From contig JAPTJF010000057.1 in assembly GCA_029339195.1 (NCBI GenBank), positions 124,001 to 188,000 on the forward strand: a stretch of 64,000 nt of DNA, written 5' to 3'. A program made the translations under genes and the position numbers. Position 1 is the stretch's first letter; every line of letters begins with the position of its first letter. The DNA is from Micractinium sp. NFX-FRZ. Its lineage: Eukaryota; Chlorophyta; Trebouxiophyceae; Chlorellales; Chlorellaceae. The notes under the pieces were generated by a model. That model did no database searches. It was given only the letters and a program-made list of their open reading frames with translations, and was not told the DNA's origin. Of the stretch, positions 37,040 through 48,025 are shown in pieces.

Positions 37040-40000
37040 GACCCCGCCGAGCAGGCTGTCCCCAGCGCTGCCGTCTGCACAGGGCCAGTGGATGGCGAGG
37101 CGCCCCGCCCCGCCAGCAGGAGGGCGGTGCTCATCGCGGATGCTGCGGCGGCGAAGCTCCGGGAGGCCAGCATGCGGCGCAGCGTGGCCTCCTGCATGGG
37201 GGAGGCAAGCATATGACAAACGTGTGTGTCAGCCCAAGGGCGCCCATTGTGAAACCGGCAAAGACTTGCCGGCAGGTACAGCCTGCCACTTGGCCTCCTG
37301 CATGGGGCCAAGCGTTATTGGGGCATGCATGGGATGAGTGGCATGTCGCGCCGCACTGCGCAGCGTCCCGGGCAGAAGGCAGCCCACACGGCCTCGACAG
37401 CACCACGAAAAGCAGAGCCCAGCGTGCCACCAATCGATCCACCCCCACCAAGCAGCAGCGCACAGCCCCGAGCAGCCGCGCCCGGCCCCAAGCACCCGTG
37501 CATCGCGGCACGTCTCAGCCCGGCCCACCTTGTCTGCCTGCTTCTCGGGCGGGAGGGTGTCCAAGAAAGAGATGTAAGAGCACACCAGCTCAACTGTGAG
37601 GGCGGGGGCACCGCCAGCGCAAGTGCCACCTGCCTCCGTGCCGCTGTCACCCGCCGCCTGCATGAGAAGAGAGAAGAAGTCCTCCCCCTCCGTCTGCTGC
37701 TCCGCAGAACCCTGCTTGACAGCCCCCTCTGGCGGCGCCTGCTGCTGCTGCCTCTGCTGCTGCTGCTGCTGCACCGGCGGTGCCTGCCCCGCCTGGCGCC
37801 GCGCCTCAGTGTGGCACCTGCGGGGTAATCAACACAGTGAGTATTGATGAGGCACAAACCACAGGGGCAGGTGCGAGTGTTGAGATGATTGGGAATGGCG
37901 CAGGGGCAGGCGGCAGGGAGGCGGGGGCACAGGCGCCGGCCCCGTTTGAGAGCCCAGCGCATGCAGCCATGCGGGTCGCAGCCGGGTGCAACAGCGGCAG
38001 CAGCAGCCGGGTGCAGCAGCGGCAGCAGCGGCAGGGGGCAGCTCACGGTGAGCAGAGCCACTCGTTGGGGCCAACCGGCCGCCAGGCTGCCTTCTGCCAC
38101 GATCCAGGGACGGCGCTGCCACACGCACGGCACCGCCGGTTGAGGGGCGGCAGCTGGCCGGCGTGGCCGTCCATGTGGAAACGGCACTTGTTGCACAGCC
38201 GCTCGCGCGTCAGGGGGTTGTAAGCCCACTGGCTTGCCCACTTGACGCCGCAGTGGGTGCAGCACGTGCCATCAGCGTGTGGCGACTGCTGTTGTTGCTG
38301 CGGCGGCTGCGGCGATTGCGGCGGCTGCGGTGACTGGTGCTGGTGCTGCTGAGCCGACGACGGGTCACCGCGCCGCTCCAGCTTCTCCTGCCCTTTGTCA
38401 TCCCCCTGCCAATGCTCCTGGCCCTGCCCCGGATCCAGCTGCTCCCCCTCCGTGCCGCCCTGCTGCTGCGCCCTGTGCTGCCGCTGCTGCCGCTGCCACT
38501 TGGCCTGGTTCTTGATGCGGGTGTCGCTGCAGGAGGGGGCACATAGGGTGGCGGGGCGGGATCAAATGCTGACACATGCTGACTAAGCACGGGGAGTAGG
38601 GCAGGCGGGCCAGCGTTCTCCCCAACGCGCGCCATCCGTGCGGCAGGCGTACAGCACAAGCCCGCCAAGGCCACCACACTTGATGCACCAGAGCAGCTTT
38701 CCAGGCCTCTCACTGCCCATGCCCTGCCCCCCTGGTGGCTCACCAGGGGGAGCACACCCAGCAGCGCCCCGTCAGCGGGTGGAAGCGCCAGGTGGCGCCA
38801 CGGAAGCCGCCAGAGGATGAGCTGCCGCACTCCAGGCAGCACGGGTCCAGCGGCGGCAGCAGGCCGCGGTGCGTCTTGGCAAACTGGGAGCAGGAGTTGC
38901 AGGTGAAGCTGCCGTCTGAATGCAGCCGCCAGCGGCAGCTCTCGCGCGTGCCACAGTGGCTGCACACGTGCCGCTCCTGGGTGTCCTGCCGCCGCACGTC
39001 CCAAAAGCACCTGCAGGCGTGGACGGGAAGGCGGGTTGACGTGGCGAGCACTGTAATTGAGCGAAGGCTTTGTGCAGGCAGGGATGGGAATGCGCGTTAT
39101 GGGGCAAGCGCTACTTGTGCGAGGGCTTTGTGCTGGTAGGCCGGCAGCAGCAGCACCTCCAGCGTTGGCAGCACCAGCAGCACCAGAGGCGGCAGCACCA
39201 GCACCCGCGGCGGCAGCACCAGCGGCGGTGGACGGCAACAGCAATGGCAGCAGCTGGAGCAATGGCTACCACTTACGGTGTGCACAGCCACTTTTCGCCT
39301 GTGAGCGGGTGTGCGCGGAAGCTGGAGCCCCGCTTGGTCCCCGGGCTGCTGCTGAGGCACTGCCGGCACTGCACGCCAAGCGGGGGCAGGTGCATGTGCC
39401 GGCCCAGGTACCCCCGGCAGTTCTGGCACAGCAGCTGGCCTGCCACCTCAGGACTCTCTCTGTAGCCCGGGGCACCAATGGCCCCACAGTGGGCGCACTG
39501 CTTGCCCTCCCCCTGCTGCCGCTGTTGCTGCTGCTGCTGCTGCTGCGCCTCCCGACGCCGCCGCTTCTGCTTCCCCTCTGCACTCTTGGGCAGCTGCCGC
39601 TTCAGCTGCCGGCGGTAGCACGAGTTGCACAGCCTGGCACCTGTGGAGGCGTGCCGCCGCCACTGGCACGTGCTGCCTGCACCGCAGCTGCTGCATTGCG
39701 GCTGCTCCTTGCCGTCACCGCCGTCGCCTTCCTCCCCCTCCTCGTCCCCCTCCTCCTCCTCCTCTTCTGCCTCGGCCTCCTCCTCTGTACCACTGCCCTC
39801 CTCTGCCTCCTCTTCATCATCGCTGCCCTCCTCTGCTTCGCTGCCCTCCTCTGCCTCGCTGCCCTCTGCCTCCTCCGCTGCCTCGCTGCCCTCCTCCGCC
39901 TCCTCAGAGCCATCTGCCAGCTGCTCACCTTGCCACTCGGCCGCCCGCTGGTCGCCACCACCGTTGCATGCCGGCAGCCGCCTGCCGCGCCGGCGCCTGC

Positions 40001-41632
40001 CTGCCGTGCCCTGCCGCTGCGACCGCCGCTCCATGAGGTCTGCAGTCAGCTGCGGCAGCCGGTTGCCTTGCTTGGAGGAGAATGCGTAGCAGGCGTGGCA
40101 CAGGCGCTGCCCAGTGGCGCGGTGCTTGCGCCAATAATGGGAGCTTGTGTATTGGCTGCCGCAGTGGCTGCAGTGCGGCCGCTTTGCTGCGTCGCCGCCG
40201 CTGCCTCCCTCCCCAAGCTCATTCTCCTGCCGCCCAGCATCATCATCACAACCATCTGCCCCTCCTTCCTCGGCTGCCTCCTGCCGCGCTCCCCGTCCCT
40301 CTGCCTCCGTATCGCCCTCCAATGCTGCCTCCTCCTGCTCTTCACCACTCTCTGCCCACCGCACGCCGCTGTCCATGCTGGCACCCGCCTCCTGCCCAGC
40401 ACCAACGCCGGCACGACCGCCTGCAGTGCAGCGGGGATGTTCAGCAAAAGGCCGAGGGGGGTGAGCACATCAAGCCTTGGCCAGGCAGGCCGAGTGCCAT
40501 GCCTGTGAGCGCGATGCAGAGTGCACAGAGGGTGTGCACGCAAGCGCAGGTAAGGCGGGGCCAAAGGAACCGTGCAGAAGAGGTGCAGGGGAGGGCGGAC
40601 ATGCATATGGACTACCGGGCGTGAGGCAGGGTAGGCAGGCAGCATGGGGTGCATCGGGTGGCACGCAGGCAAGAACGCGCAGCACAGGCGCACAGGGTGT
40701 GCAGGGTGCATGGGCACACGAGCAAAGCAGGTCGGCAGGCAGGCGCCCGCCCTTCACACCTTGCTCACAGTCGCTGGGCTGCTGAGGCGCAGGGGCGGCG
40801 CCGCTGGCGACGTTGGCAGCAGCGGGCTGCTGCTCGCCCTCCTCGTGCGGTGTGGCAGGCTGTCGATCGCTCTCCATTGCTGCTGCTGCTGCTGCTGCTG
40901 CTGGATTGCATGCCGCCGCCGCGGCGACAGGAGGAGGCGGGGGCCGCGTGGGTGGCACGGCGGCAGATGGGGACAGAGGCGCCGTGGGCTGGTCCGCTGC
41001 TGGCGGCGTGGGGGTCATTGCCACAGCCGCAGGGGGATCTGGCGGTGGGGTCAGCGCCTGTGCCGTGGCTGCCACCGACATGACGCACTGCTCCTCCCGC
41101 ACGCCCTGCCGTGGAGGCGCCTCCCGCTCGAGTGCTGCTTCAGCTTCCAGCTCCTGTTTGACAGCCGGTGCCGCTGCTTGCCGGGCTTCGATAATGGTTG
41201 ACACCTGCAGCAGCCCAGGCTGCGGCTGCTGCTCCTGAGAGCGCTGCCGCTGCTGCTGCGGCTGGCCGGCCGAGACGAGCTGCGCGCTCTGTGCGTGCGT
41301 TGCATTTCCCGGCCGGGGCGCTGCATAGGCACCCAGCGTGGCCACTGCCGGCAGCGCTGGCTGGCTCAGGCACTGCCGCTTTGCAGGTGGAACCACAAGA
41401 GAGGGCGCCGCACCTCCTGCAGGGCACGGGGCGGGCAGGCACTGGGTTGAGAGCTGATGTCTTGTCATTGCTCGAGAACCGACTGAGAGAGCGCGCTGCT
41501 GGGGCAGAACCTGGGCAGCTGGTGCTGCTCACCTGGCACAGGAACTGTGGGCGCAGCCGCTGGAGTGCTGCTGGTTCCACCTGCTTCCTGGCCCTGGATG
41601 CTGCTGGGGGAGGGCTGCGGGGCCGGCTGCAT
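36480..41632 (-). CDS. Gene I: eight-finger protein with two tandem C-terminal helical modules
   Basis: Model: complement(join(36480..36584, 36733..37191, 37529..37817, 38047..38526, 38744..39010, 39277..40420, 40760..41416, 41533..41632)), 1166 residues, all phases consistent. The N-terminus shares PPAKRQCLSQPALP with gene J. Eight fingers lie in exons 3-6. Fingers 3-8 form three short-long pairs, and the last Cys pair of each long finger (LCTPC, VCSPC, LCSPC) is split by a phase-2 intron. A Glu/Ser-rich acidic block lies between fingers 1 and 2, and poly-Gln segments follow fingers 2 and 6. The C-terminus holds the family module twice: DFFSLLMQAAG to LPPEKQADK, intron, TLRRMLASRSFAAAASAM; then CLDDLLLDAAEEAEA to LPPEQQQAK, intron, PLRRLLQRQHFKAVAGML. 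Both introns are phase 0. It is adjacent to and paralogous with gene J. A nuclear function is inferred. Confidence 0.78.
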
Positions 41633-42361
41633 TAGGCTGGCCTAGATGGCTCAAGCAGCGCAGCCGGTGCCGTCGCCCGCCACAGCGCCGCCCGGCGGTG
41701 ACAGCCCGCACCCGTCCTGCAGGGCAGGGAGCGGAGCGGATGCCAATATTTCAGGTTCAATACGTCGCTGCACGGCCTCCTTAGCGAATCGGAGACTGGA
41801 GAGTCCCCACACGGCGCAGCGGGAAGTGGCTGTTGTGAGTTGAGCAGCCTACGGGCAAGGATGACGCCCCAGGGGATGCACACTCGATTCGGCTCACAAG
41901 AGGCGCGGCTGCACAAAGGAGAGGTGCCCTTGCCGAAACCCTTTCCCGGCGAGCCAGTGACCGGCCCCCTACCGTGGCGGAGATGCAGTCTGAACCCTTG
42001 GAATGATGCACTGGAGTCGGAGAAAACACAAGGGGATGGCTGGAGCCGCGCGATGCCCCCATCGCATCACTTCAGGGGCGGGCGGCCTGCTGCCGCGGCA
42101 TGCCGGCATGCCGCCACGGTGGAATTGCACTGCCAGCGTGCGCCGCACCACGCTGTCTGCATTCATGAATAATGTGTAGTATTCATCGCAACTTGGTGTG
42201 CACGGCCACAATGTTGTATTGACCACATTACAGTGCTGGTAGAGTGCCGGACCTGGCTATCGCAACAGACGTGTGGAGACAAGTTGGAGTGCATGGCAAA
42301 CAGAAGCTGCACTCCTCCCAACTCCTGGCCCAACAAGGCTGCTGTTGCACCCGTCACGTTC
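41633..42361. other. Interval between genes J and I (both minus strand)
   Basis: A 729-base spacer with the promoter of gene I and the 3' UTR of gene J. It includes a minus-strand TGTAA (plus TTACA at 42228-42232). No supported exon. Confidence 0.5.
42228..42232 (-). promoter_or_regulatory. Candidate TGTAA poly(A) signal of gene J
   Basis: Minus-strand TGTAA 130 bases past the stop codon of gene J. Confidence 0.5.
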
Positions 42362-42908
42362 CTAGCCGCCTGGGAGCGGCACGCCTGCCGTGTGCAGGGC
42401 TGTCCGGAGGGCATTGGCGGCGCCGCTGAAGTGCTGCCGCTGCAGCAGGCGGCGCAGCACCCGCTCCTGTAGCAGGGCGGAGGGGAGCTGGGTGCACAGG
42501 TAAGCAGAAGGGGACATGGTCGTGGCAAAGGGTCGAGCAACAACCGCCTGGCCCAAGCTCCGCAGCACCACTCCCGAGCATTAGCAGCAGCTGTGAGTCC
42601 GCAGTGCGTCATCCTCTGGCCATCTCCCCAAACTTAGAAACACAGCCGCAAGTAGCGTGTATGCATCGCACCTGGACCTGCTCTTGTGCCAGTGGCGACG
42701 ACAGGAAGGAGGCGGCCAGGTCGACGGTCAGGCCAGCAGCTGCTGCCTCCACTTCCTCGGCTGCATCAAGCAGCAAGTCATCTATGCACTGCTGCGTGTG
42801 CTGCGTGTGCTGGGTCTGCTGCATTTGCTGCGTGTGCTGGGCCTGCTGCGTCCGCTGCGTGTCCTGCGTCTGCTGGAGTGGCGAGGGCTGCACTTTCGGT
42901 TGATGCGC

Positions 42909-42951
<43 letters not shown>

Positions 42952-45900
42952 TGCTGTCGCCGTTGTTGTTGCGGTTGCTGCTGCTGCTGCTGCTGCTGGG
43001 ACCCCGCCGAGCAGGCTGTCCCCAGCGCTGCCGTCTGCACTGGGCCAGTGGATGGCGAGGCGCCCCGCCCCGCCAGGAGGAGCGCAGCACCCATCATGGC
43101 TCCTGCGGCGGCAACGCTCCCGGAGGCCAGCATGCCGCGCAGCTTGCCTTCCTGCATGAGGGAGGCAAGCAAGCAGCACGGGAAGGGCACACTTGTGCAT
43201 CCCCTGCTCTAGGCACAGCAAGCTGCAGGGATCGACGACGGGTGCTCTCGCTGTTGGGCACACGCTGGTCCCGGCTGCGCACTCATTCCGAACCTAGCAT
43301 GCCGCCTCGGCTCCAACTACCAACCCACCGCCCTACTCCCCAGCACATGGCCAGCCCAGCTCACCTTGTCCGCCTGATCCTCGGGAGGCAGGGTGTCAAG
43401 GTAGGAGAAGTAAGAGGACACAAGCTCCACTGTAAGGGCAGGGGCACTGCCAGAGCCGGCGCCCGCAGCCTGTGTGGTGCCATTGACCTCAGCAACTGCC
43501 TGCATCAACACGTCAAAAAAGTCACCGGCCGGCCCCTGCCGCTGCCCCTCCTGCCGCTGCTCCTCCTCCTCCTTCACCTCCTCTTGGGCTTCTTGCTTGA
43601 CCAGCCCTCCGGCCTGGTCAGGCTCCTCCTTGACCAGCCCTTCTGGCTGCAGCTGCTGCTGCTGCTGCTGCTGCTGCCGTTGCTGCCGCTGCTGGGGCTG
43701 CTGCTGCTGCTGCTGAGCCTGCTGCTGCTGCCGCTGCTGCCGCTGCGGCCGCTGCGGCTGCTGCTGAGCCTGCTGCTGCTGCTGCTGCTGTTGCCGCTCC
43801 AGCAGCTGCCGCTGCTGCTGCTGCTGCTGCTGCTCTGCCTGCTCCTCCTCTCTCTCCCGCTCCTGCCGCGACCCCTGCAGCAGCTGCTCTCCCCGCTGCT
43901 GGCGGCAGCACTTGGTGCACAGCCGGGCCCCCGACTCAGGGTGCAGCCGCCGCTGGCATGCACAGTCTGCGCTGCTTTGGAGGCACTTGAGCGGCGCACC
44001 GGCGTTGCCGTCCCCAGCACGAGCTGCCTCTGCCTTCTGTGCATCCCCCAGCTCATTCCCCTCTGCCCGCTCCTGACAAAGGCTGCCCTCCTGTTCCTCA
44101 TCAGCTGCCGCTGCAAGCCCCGCTCGCTCTGCCCGCCGCGGCACCTTGCCGCCAGGCAGTCCCGGCCGGGCGCTGGAGCCGCTGCGGCGCCGCAGGCCGC
44201 CAGCTGCCGCCCGCTGCGCTTGCGCTTCCCGCCTCGCCAGGAGCTTGGCTGTCACCGGCAGCAGCCGGCCGCCGTTTGCTGCGGAGTAGACGTAGCAGGC
44301 GTGGCAGAGAGGCTGCTGGGTCTGGCGGTGCCGGGCCCACTTGCCAGAGGAGTGGTGGGTGCGGCAGTGGCTGCAGCGAGGCTGCTCGCCGGCCGCCGCC
44401 AAGGGCTGTGCACCCTGCTGCTGCGCTGCCAGCGGCTGCGCTGCCTGCTGCACCGCAGCCTCCCCGCCATCAGCTGTCAGCTGGCGCAAGTCGCTGTCGT
44501 CGCTGAGAGCCGCCTCCTGCTGAGCGCCAGCGCTCTGGCCGCCACCTGCACGCACCGACGTGCGCAGTCAGAGCGGAGGGCGGTCAGCGCTGAGGCTCCG
44601 GTTCACCGTCAGCCCGATGGGTGGCCATGAGCAGGCGGGCGTGAGGGAGCAAGCAACAGGGCCATCCGGCAGAAAGTGGGAAGCCTTGAGGGCAGCATGT
44701 GCGGCAATCGAGCACAAGCGGCGGGCTGGTGCTGGGCAGGCATGCAGAGTGGGGCGCTCCCTACCTGGCTCCGAGCCGCCAGGCTGCTGAGGCCCAACCA
44801 CTGCTTCGCTGTTGCGCTTGGCAGCATTCAAGGAGAAGTACAGCCGGAAGAGGTTGTCAGGGTCAGGCCGCTGCTCAATCCCCGCTGCTGGCGTGGCTGC
44901 AGCCACTGGCGGCAGGTGCCCGCTGGGATCCCTCACTGCCACGGGCGGCTGCTCATCATGTGATGCCGCTGCTGGCGGGGCTGTGCCAGAGGCTGGGGCT
45001 GCAGCAGCACCGGGAGACGGGGCGACGTTTGCGGGGAGCGCGGGCTGCAGGGCCGCAGCCGGAGGCGGGTCCGGCGAGGGTGATCCTGCTACTGCGGGCG
45101 GAGTGGATCCTGTCGCTGGCGCTGCTGAGGGCATCGGTGGTGGGGTTGGAGCCTCTGGAGTGGCTGCAGCTGCAGCTGATGCAGCAGATGCTGCTGGTGG
45201 GCCGCCTTTGATTGCGGGCGACACGCCGGCGGGAGGATGCACCAGCGACGGGCTCGGCGTGCTCCGTGCCTGGGCAAGCCGCGGCTTCTTGGCAGCAGGC
45301 ACCTGAGCTGTTGGCCTGCCTGCGGGGAGCCGGAGGACAGCGGAGAGAAGCTGCTAAGGTCGAGGCTGCATGCGGTAAAGGAACAGGGAGCTGGACCGGG
45401 AGCAAGCACAGCAGGCGCGGCAGTGAACCAGCAGGAATGGGGCCCCCGCACATGCAAGGCAGGCTGGTCTCACACGCTGAGATTACCTGCGGCTGGCACC
45501 GCAGACGCAGCCTGACCTGCTGCCAGCGACGGGGCGCCTGCTGCTGCTGCTGCTGCTGCTGCACCTGCAGCTGACTTGGGTGCTGCCCTCTCCAGGCGTG
45601 CCTTGTCCAGGCGCTCAGCCGCCGCTGCTCGACTGCTGGCAAGGCGCGTGCCCCGCACAGCAGTCCCTGCTGGGCATGCTGTGCTGGGAGCGGGCTGCTG
45701 TGCCGTCGCTGTGCTGGGAGCGGACTGCTGTGCTGCTGCTGGGCATGCTGTGCTGGGAACAGGCTTCTTTGCCGCTGCTGTGTTTAAAGCAGGCTGCTGT
45801 GCCTGGGCGAGAGGCACTTCGGCTGAGCTGGGAGCGGACTGCTGTGCTGCTGCTGGGCATGCTGTGCTGGGAACAGGCTTCTGTGCCGCTGCTGTGTTCA

Positions 45901-47658
45901 AAGCAGGCTGCTGTGCCTGTGCTGGGCGCGCTGAGCTGGGGGCAGGCTGTTGTGCCTCTGCTGGGCGTGCTGTGCTGGGCACAGGCTTCTGTGCCGCTGC
46001 TGTGTTCAAAGCAGGCTGCTGAGCCGCTCCTGGGCATGCTGTGCTGGGAGCCGGCTGTTGTGCCGCTGCTGGGCGTGCTGTGCTGGGCACAGGCTGCTGC
46101 TCTGCGAGCTTGCCACCCAGCAGTGCACTCAAGCTGGCTCGGAGCCCTACAGAACCCTGCTGCCTATCCTGCATCGCCTGCGCTGGAGCCGACAGCGGCT
46201 GCGGCTGGCTCTGGGCCTCCAACACAGCCGTCCGTGCTGGCGCAGCTTCTGGGCTTGTTATGCCACAGGTGGATGCTGGAAGCTGCGGCAGCCACTCCAC
46301 GGATGTGCTGCTGCTGGTGGGCTTGGTGGGCATGACCTCGACAGGTGCCGCGCCACGGGCCGGCAGCGCTGCTGCAGGGGCCGCCATCACATTCACACCC
46401 GCCTCAGCAGGCTGGGGGGCGCCTGCAAGAATGGCAACAAGTTGGGGAGTGCACAATCAACACGGTTTCAAGAACGCAAGGGGGGCAGAGGGTTGGGGTT
46501 GGGGGAGGGGGGACGCATGAAGGGAGCTCCAAAGGTGACCAGGAGAGTAATGGAGAGCGCCCGGGGGGGGGCAGGTGGGCATTGCTCTGCAACGCCGACA
46601 CGGGCAAAGATCATGCACACAGCTGCATCAGCCTTCCTTCCTTCAACCTTGCCACAACACCAGAACCCTCGCCGGCACGTGCAACAGGCAGGTCCCACCT
46701 GAGCCAGCGGCGCCCAGCAGACCGCTCAGCAGGCTGCCTGCAGGCCGCGCCAGGCTGCCTGCCGCCGGCGCTGCTCCCTGCCCAGCGCAGCCTGCAGGCT
46801 GGCCTGCTGCAGTGTCGGACTCGATGTGCAGGCCGCCCCCCAGCTGCATCTCTGTCGCTGCGCTGGCTTGGCCGGCTGTGCCTGCGCTGGTGCCGACGGG
46901 CAGGCATGCAGTGGTGCCCCCTCCCGCACCAAGCCTGGCCCGTGGGATGGCCCCTCCTGCTGACAGCCCTGGCTGCTGCTGGGCCCGCTGAGGCGGTGCC
47001 GGCGGCTGGCCGCCTGCTTGATGCTGGTGAGGCTGCTGGGGCTGCTGCTGAGGGTGCTGCTGCTGCAACTGCTGCTGCTGAGGCTGCAGGGGACGGAGAC
47101 CTGCAGGTGCGGGCCGCGCCAGTAGCTGTGGCTGCAGAGGGCGCAGGCGAGGCGCGGCCCCGGCAGGGGCGCGGCCCACCCATGGCGGCCGGGGTGCAGG
47201 CATGCCGCCGCCGCTGCTGCTGGACCAGCGTGGGCCCTGCTGCAGCTCAGGCCTGGCTTGGGGCCTGGGCAGTGGTGTGCCAACTGGCAGCACCCTGAAC
47301 ACTGGCAAGCCTGTACCCGCCTGGAACCCCCATACGCCAGCTGCTGCGGAAGCTGACCCCTGGGCGGCAGACACAGGCGGAGCGATGGCCGGCAGCGCTG
47401 GCAGCGGCGCCCTTGGCGACTGTGCCATACCTAGCATGCCTGCTGCTGTGAAGTGCAGCCGCAATGGGCTGCCAAGCTGCTGCAGCTGCTGCTGCCACTG
47501 CTGCTGCTGGAGGAGCGGCCGGACAGCCAGCTCATGCGCCTGTGCCTGCTCTGCCGTGACGACAGCTGTAGGCTGCCAGGAGAAGATTGGGCGAGGAGCT
47601 TGCAGAGGTGTATTGAAAGGATGCGCCGGTCGGGGATGCAGTTGCTGCAGCTGCGCCC

Positions 47659-47693
<35 letters not shown>

Positions 47694-48025
47694 CTTGCCG
47701 AGAAGAGCAGCGCGGCTTGAACTTGCGTTGCATCCAAATGACGGAGTGCAGCAGCGTGCGTCGGCAGTGCTGGCTGGCTCAAGCGCTGCCGTTTGGCCAG
47801 GCCCCCCGCATCAGAACTCCCATCGCAGCCTGCAGATCAGGGGCATGAAGATTCCCACTGCGTCTCATTGCATGCTTGCAACTTGGCTGAGCTAGCATGC
47901 TCTAGGGCAATTGGGGCAAAAAGCGTGCACCCACCTGGCGCAGGCAACGCTGGCACAGCTGCTGGAGTGATGCTGCCAGCTTCCACTGCCTGCGAACTGC
48001 CAGCAGCGGGCTGTCGGAACTTCAT
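42362..48025 (-). CDS. Gene J: Gln-rich family member with one intact finger and two C-terminal modules
   Basis: Model: complement(join(42362..42466, 42672..43151, 43365..44545, 44765..45319, 45487..46422, 46699..47829, 47935..48025)), 1492 residues, phases consistent. The N-terminus matches gene I (LAKRQRLSQPALP after exon 1). Exon 3 encodes 13-residue repeats of the form AAQQPAPSTACPA. Exon 4 has a basic KKPRLAQ and the motif DNLFRLYFSLNAAKR, also seen as VENLFRLYRQM in gene D. Exon 5 has one intact finger (CSHCRTHHSSGKWARH to LCHACY), a degenerate one around CLQSSADCACQRRLHP, and very long poly-Gln. The C-terminus repeats the module twice, as in gene I: DFFDVLMQAVAE to LPPEDQADK, intron, KLRGMLASGSVAAAGAMM; then CIDDLLLDAAEEVEA to LAQEQVQ, intron, VLRRLLQRQHFSGAANAL. 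It appears to be a duplicate of gene I that lost most fingers and expanded its linkers. Confidence 0.75.
42911..42956. repeat. CTG/CAG run (poly-Gln) in gene J
   Basis: About fifteen nearly uninterrupted GCT/CTG units, coding for poly-Gln on the minus strand between the two C-terminal modules. Confidence 0.85.
45658..46105 (-). repeat. Tandem 39-base coding repeats (13-residue units) in gene J
   Basis: About ten imperfect copies encode AAQxPxPSTACPA-type units, often alternating with AQQPALNTAAAQKPV. A two-unit higher-order period is visible, since the KPVPSTA and QPALNTA blocks recur together. The whole stretch is Pro/Ala/Gln-rich and probably disordered. Confidence 0.75.
47661..47692. repeat. 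CTG/CAG run (poly-Gln) in exon 2 of gene J
   Basis: About ten CTG-type units, coding for poly-Gln on the minus strand shortly after the conserved LSQPALP motif. Confidence 0.75.

Noticed and set aside
38047..38130. Apparent frameshift in the last long finger of gene I
   Set aside because: Re-reading the minus strand gave AAWRPVGPNEWLCSP in a single frame, and the intron then supplies the final Cys.
42657..44630. A 657-codon open frame on the plus strand, Leu-rich like a membrane protein
   Set aside because: It is the antisense of CAG-rich exons and an intron of gene J. CTG repeats read as poly-Leu. It has no splice logic or family resemblance.
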